The position numbers and the translations under genes are program-made. A stretch of 21,655 nucleotides of DNA, taken from positions 1 to 21,655 of the forward strand of contig JAJPEB010000004.1 in NCBI GenBank assembly GCA_023252315.1. Reading direction: 5' to 3'. Each line of letters begins with the position of its first letter. The first letter of the stretch is position 1. The stretch comes from Candidatus Woesearchaeota archaeon. GTDB lineage: Archaea > Nanobdellota > Nanobdellia > Woesearchaeales > UBA525. Positions 20,452 through 21,655 of the stretch are shown piece after piece. A model generated the notes under the pieces. The model saw nothing but the letters and a program-made list of their open reading frames with translations, did not search any database and was not told the origin of the DNA.

Positions 20452-21655
20452 GTGGGAACGTCGATACGCGACCTGCTGCCGCTCGCGGTCTTCAGCATCG
20501 TCCTGTTCGCCGCGATCGCCGCGATCTTCGCCATCGACCATGCGTTCGGGGGAGCGCCGTGGTTCACCCCGTCTCCGCCGCACGATCTCGCGGGGAGCGC
20601 CGCGGGGAGCGCGTACGACGTGCGCTACGCGAGGCAGGCGCTCTCGTGGCAGGACATCGGCTGGAAGACGTCCGGGCTGCAGGCCGCGTTCGCGCAGGCG
20701 ACATGGCTCTCCGGGGGGTACTTCGTGGTCGCGGGATGGTGCGATCCCGGCGCGGGCCTGCTCAGGAACGGCATGTACGTGCTGCGCGAGGACGGCACGC
20801 TCGTCGGCACGCGCGACACGTGCTACGACACCGACGCGGTCGGCCTCGCGTGCCCCGAGGGCGGCGGCTGCCAGGTGCGCGGCGTCGTCAACGAGGTCAC
20901 GCCGACGTCGTTCGTGCGCGACATGATGGAGCAGGACACGGGCGCGAACCGGCCGCCTGCCCTCTACTCGGTCTCTGCGTCTCCCGCGCGCGTCGACCTC
21001 GCCGCGAAGCCGTTCCGCGGGGAAGCCCCGGGCGGGAGCGCGCCCTCGCTCGCGCAGACGGTCGTCGCGGGCGGCGAGCTCGTCGGCATCCAGACTACGG
21101 CGCCCATGGGTCCCTGCGGCAGGAACGTGGTGTACGCGCTGCCCGGCATGCAGCTCGTGCGCACGTGGAGCGCCCCGTCAGCGGCCGCAGGGTGCGACGC
21201 CACGCCGGAGATCTTCCCGCTCGTGGGCGTAGGCGACTATCTCATCGCGGTCGCGAAGCCCGGCGTGCCGACGGCGCACCCCGGCACGAGCGCGTACAGG
21301 GTCACGGGCACGGACGTCGCGTTCGCGCAGCAGCTCTCGGAGAAGAGCGCGACGGGCTTCACGCGCGACACGCTCGACCCGCGCAGGATCGCGCTGCACT
21401 ACGGCGACAGGGCGCCAGGCGCGATCGGCGAGACGAGCTTCGAGGCGTACGTCTTCGGCCCGGGCGGCGCCACGCACGAGCGCACGATCACGCCCAAGTA
21501 CCCGATCTACGGCGCGCTCACGGACGGCGCCGGCATGGCGATGGCGGGCGACTACATCGCGTACGGCCACTGCCCCTTCTCCGACGGCTCGCAGAACATG
21601 CAGAACCACTACGCCGGATGCGGGGTCGTGGTCGAGCGCGCGGGCGCGATGCTTA
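20452..21655 (+). CDS. Membrane-anchored propeller-like surface protein, 3' end cut by window
   Basis: 401 codons are visible; the gene runs off the end. It starts at a GTG giving Val-Gly-Thr, with a single hydrophobic segment at about 9-28 (LPLAVFSIVLFAAIAAIFAI) and no clear cleavage site, so it is likely tethered outside. The rest is homologous to the secreted protein of 15304-17082: residues 85-122 (GGYFVVAGWCDPG, NGMYVLREDGTLVGTRD) align with 52-88 there, and further blocks align in order (TSFVRD to SSFIAE, GELVGIQ to GYVVGRE, VGVGDYLI to IGAIGNYVL). Scattered cysteine pairs suggest disulfides. The anchor and start resemble the gene at 14183 rather than the signal peptide of its homologue. 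No function is assigned. Confidence 0.82.
   Translation, partial: MGTSIRDLLPLAVFSIVLFAAIAAIFAIDHAFGGAPWFTPSPPHDLAGSAAGSAYDVRYARQALSWQDIGWKTSGLQAAFAQATWLSGGYFVVAGWCDPGAGLLRNGMYVLREDGTLVGTRDTCYDTDAVGLACPEGGGCQVRGVVNEVTPTSFVRDMMEQDTGANRPPALYSVSASPARVDLAAKPFRGEAPGGSAPSLAQTVVAGGELVGIQTTAPMGPCGRNVVYALPGMQLVRTWSAPSAAAGCDATPEIFPLVGVGDYLIAVAKPGVPTAHPGTSAYRVTGTDVAFAQQLSEKSATGFTRDTLDPRRIALHYGDRAPGAIGETSFEAYVFGPGGATHERTITPKYPIYGALTDGAGMAMAGDYIAYGHCPFSDGSQNMQNHYAGCGVVVERAGAML

Noticed and set aside
1..21655. CRISPR arrays, transposons, integrases, inteins, restriction or toxin-antitoxin genes
   Set aside because: No regularly spaced repeats, terminal inverted repeats or characteristic protein motifs were seen; the A subunit and clamp-loader P-loops are uninterrupted.

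Overview
The window is a gene-dense, GC-rich stretch of an archaeal chromosome. The archaeal assignment rests on an A-type ATP synthase operon (C-F-A-B-D), both subunits of DNA topoisomerase VI, the large subunit of archaeal clamp loader RFC, an archaeal-type (DhnA) class I fructose-bisphosphate aldolase, and clear TATA boxes placed 20-24 nt before many start codons, as expected for leaderless archaeal transcripts. Two small families, a tryptophan-rich soluble protein at 12260-12898 and a coiled-coil/membrane protein at 18370-18639, resemble proteins I recall from DPANN archaea (the second also from CPR bacteria). A high-GC DPANN lineage is therefore my best guess, but that rests on memory rather than a search.

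Layout. 1-4448: the 3' part of the A-ATPase operon, tightly coupled (TGAATG, ATGA, ATGA, then a 16-nt gap). 4451-5116: a convergent flavodoxin-like reductase. 5117-5534: the only long non-coding stretch, with a good TATA box and a possible tiny leaderless ORF. 5535-7903: three adjacent same-strand genes of no recognised family that appear to share a short C-terminal motif. 7976-10979: top6B and top6A, separated by a terminator-like hairpin. 11054-12189: tandem paralogous membrane proteins. 12260-14121: the tryptophan-rich protein, the aldolase and a MazG/HisE-like NTP pyrophosphohydrolase, each with its own promoter. 14183-17082: a two-gene overlapping cell-surface operon (membrane-anchored Ig-like/cysteine-rich protein, then a secreted propeller-like protein). 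17143-18354: rfcL. 18370-19627: a divergent pair sharing one palindromic TATA box, namely the coiled-coil membrane protein and an LpxC-family deacetylase. 19575-20315: a BtuF-like metal/cobalamin-binding protein on the minus strand. 20452-end: a membrane-anchored relative of the secreted propeller-like protein.

The two most interesting points are these. First, there is an LpxC homologue with all catalytic residues in register in an archaeon, paired with a membrane protein through a shared promoter. Second, there is a small family of surface proteins whose promoter/anchor and propeller parts seem to have been recombined. The unrecognised cassette at 5535-7903 is the best candidate for something undescribed. 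No tRNA, rRNA, CRISPR array, insertion sequence or integrase was seen.
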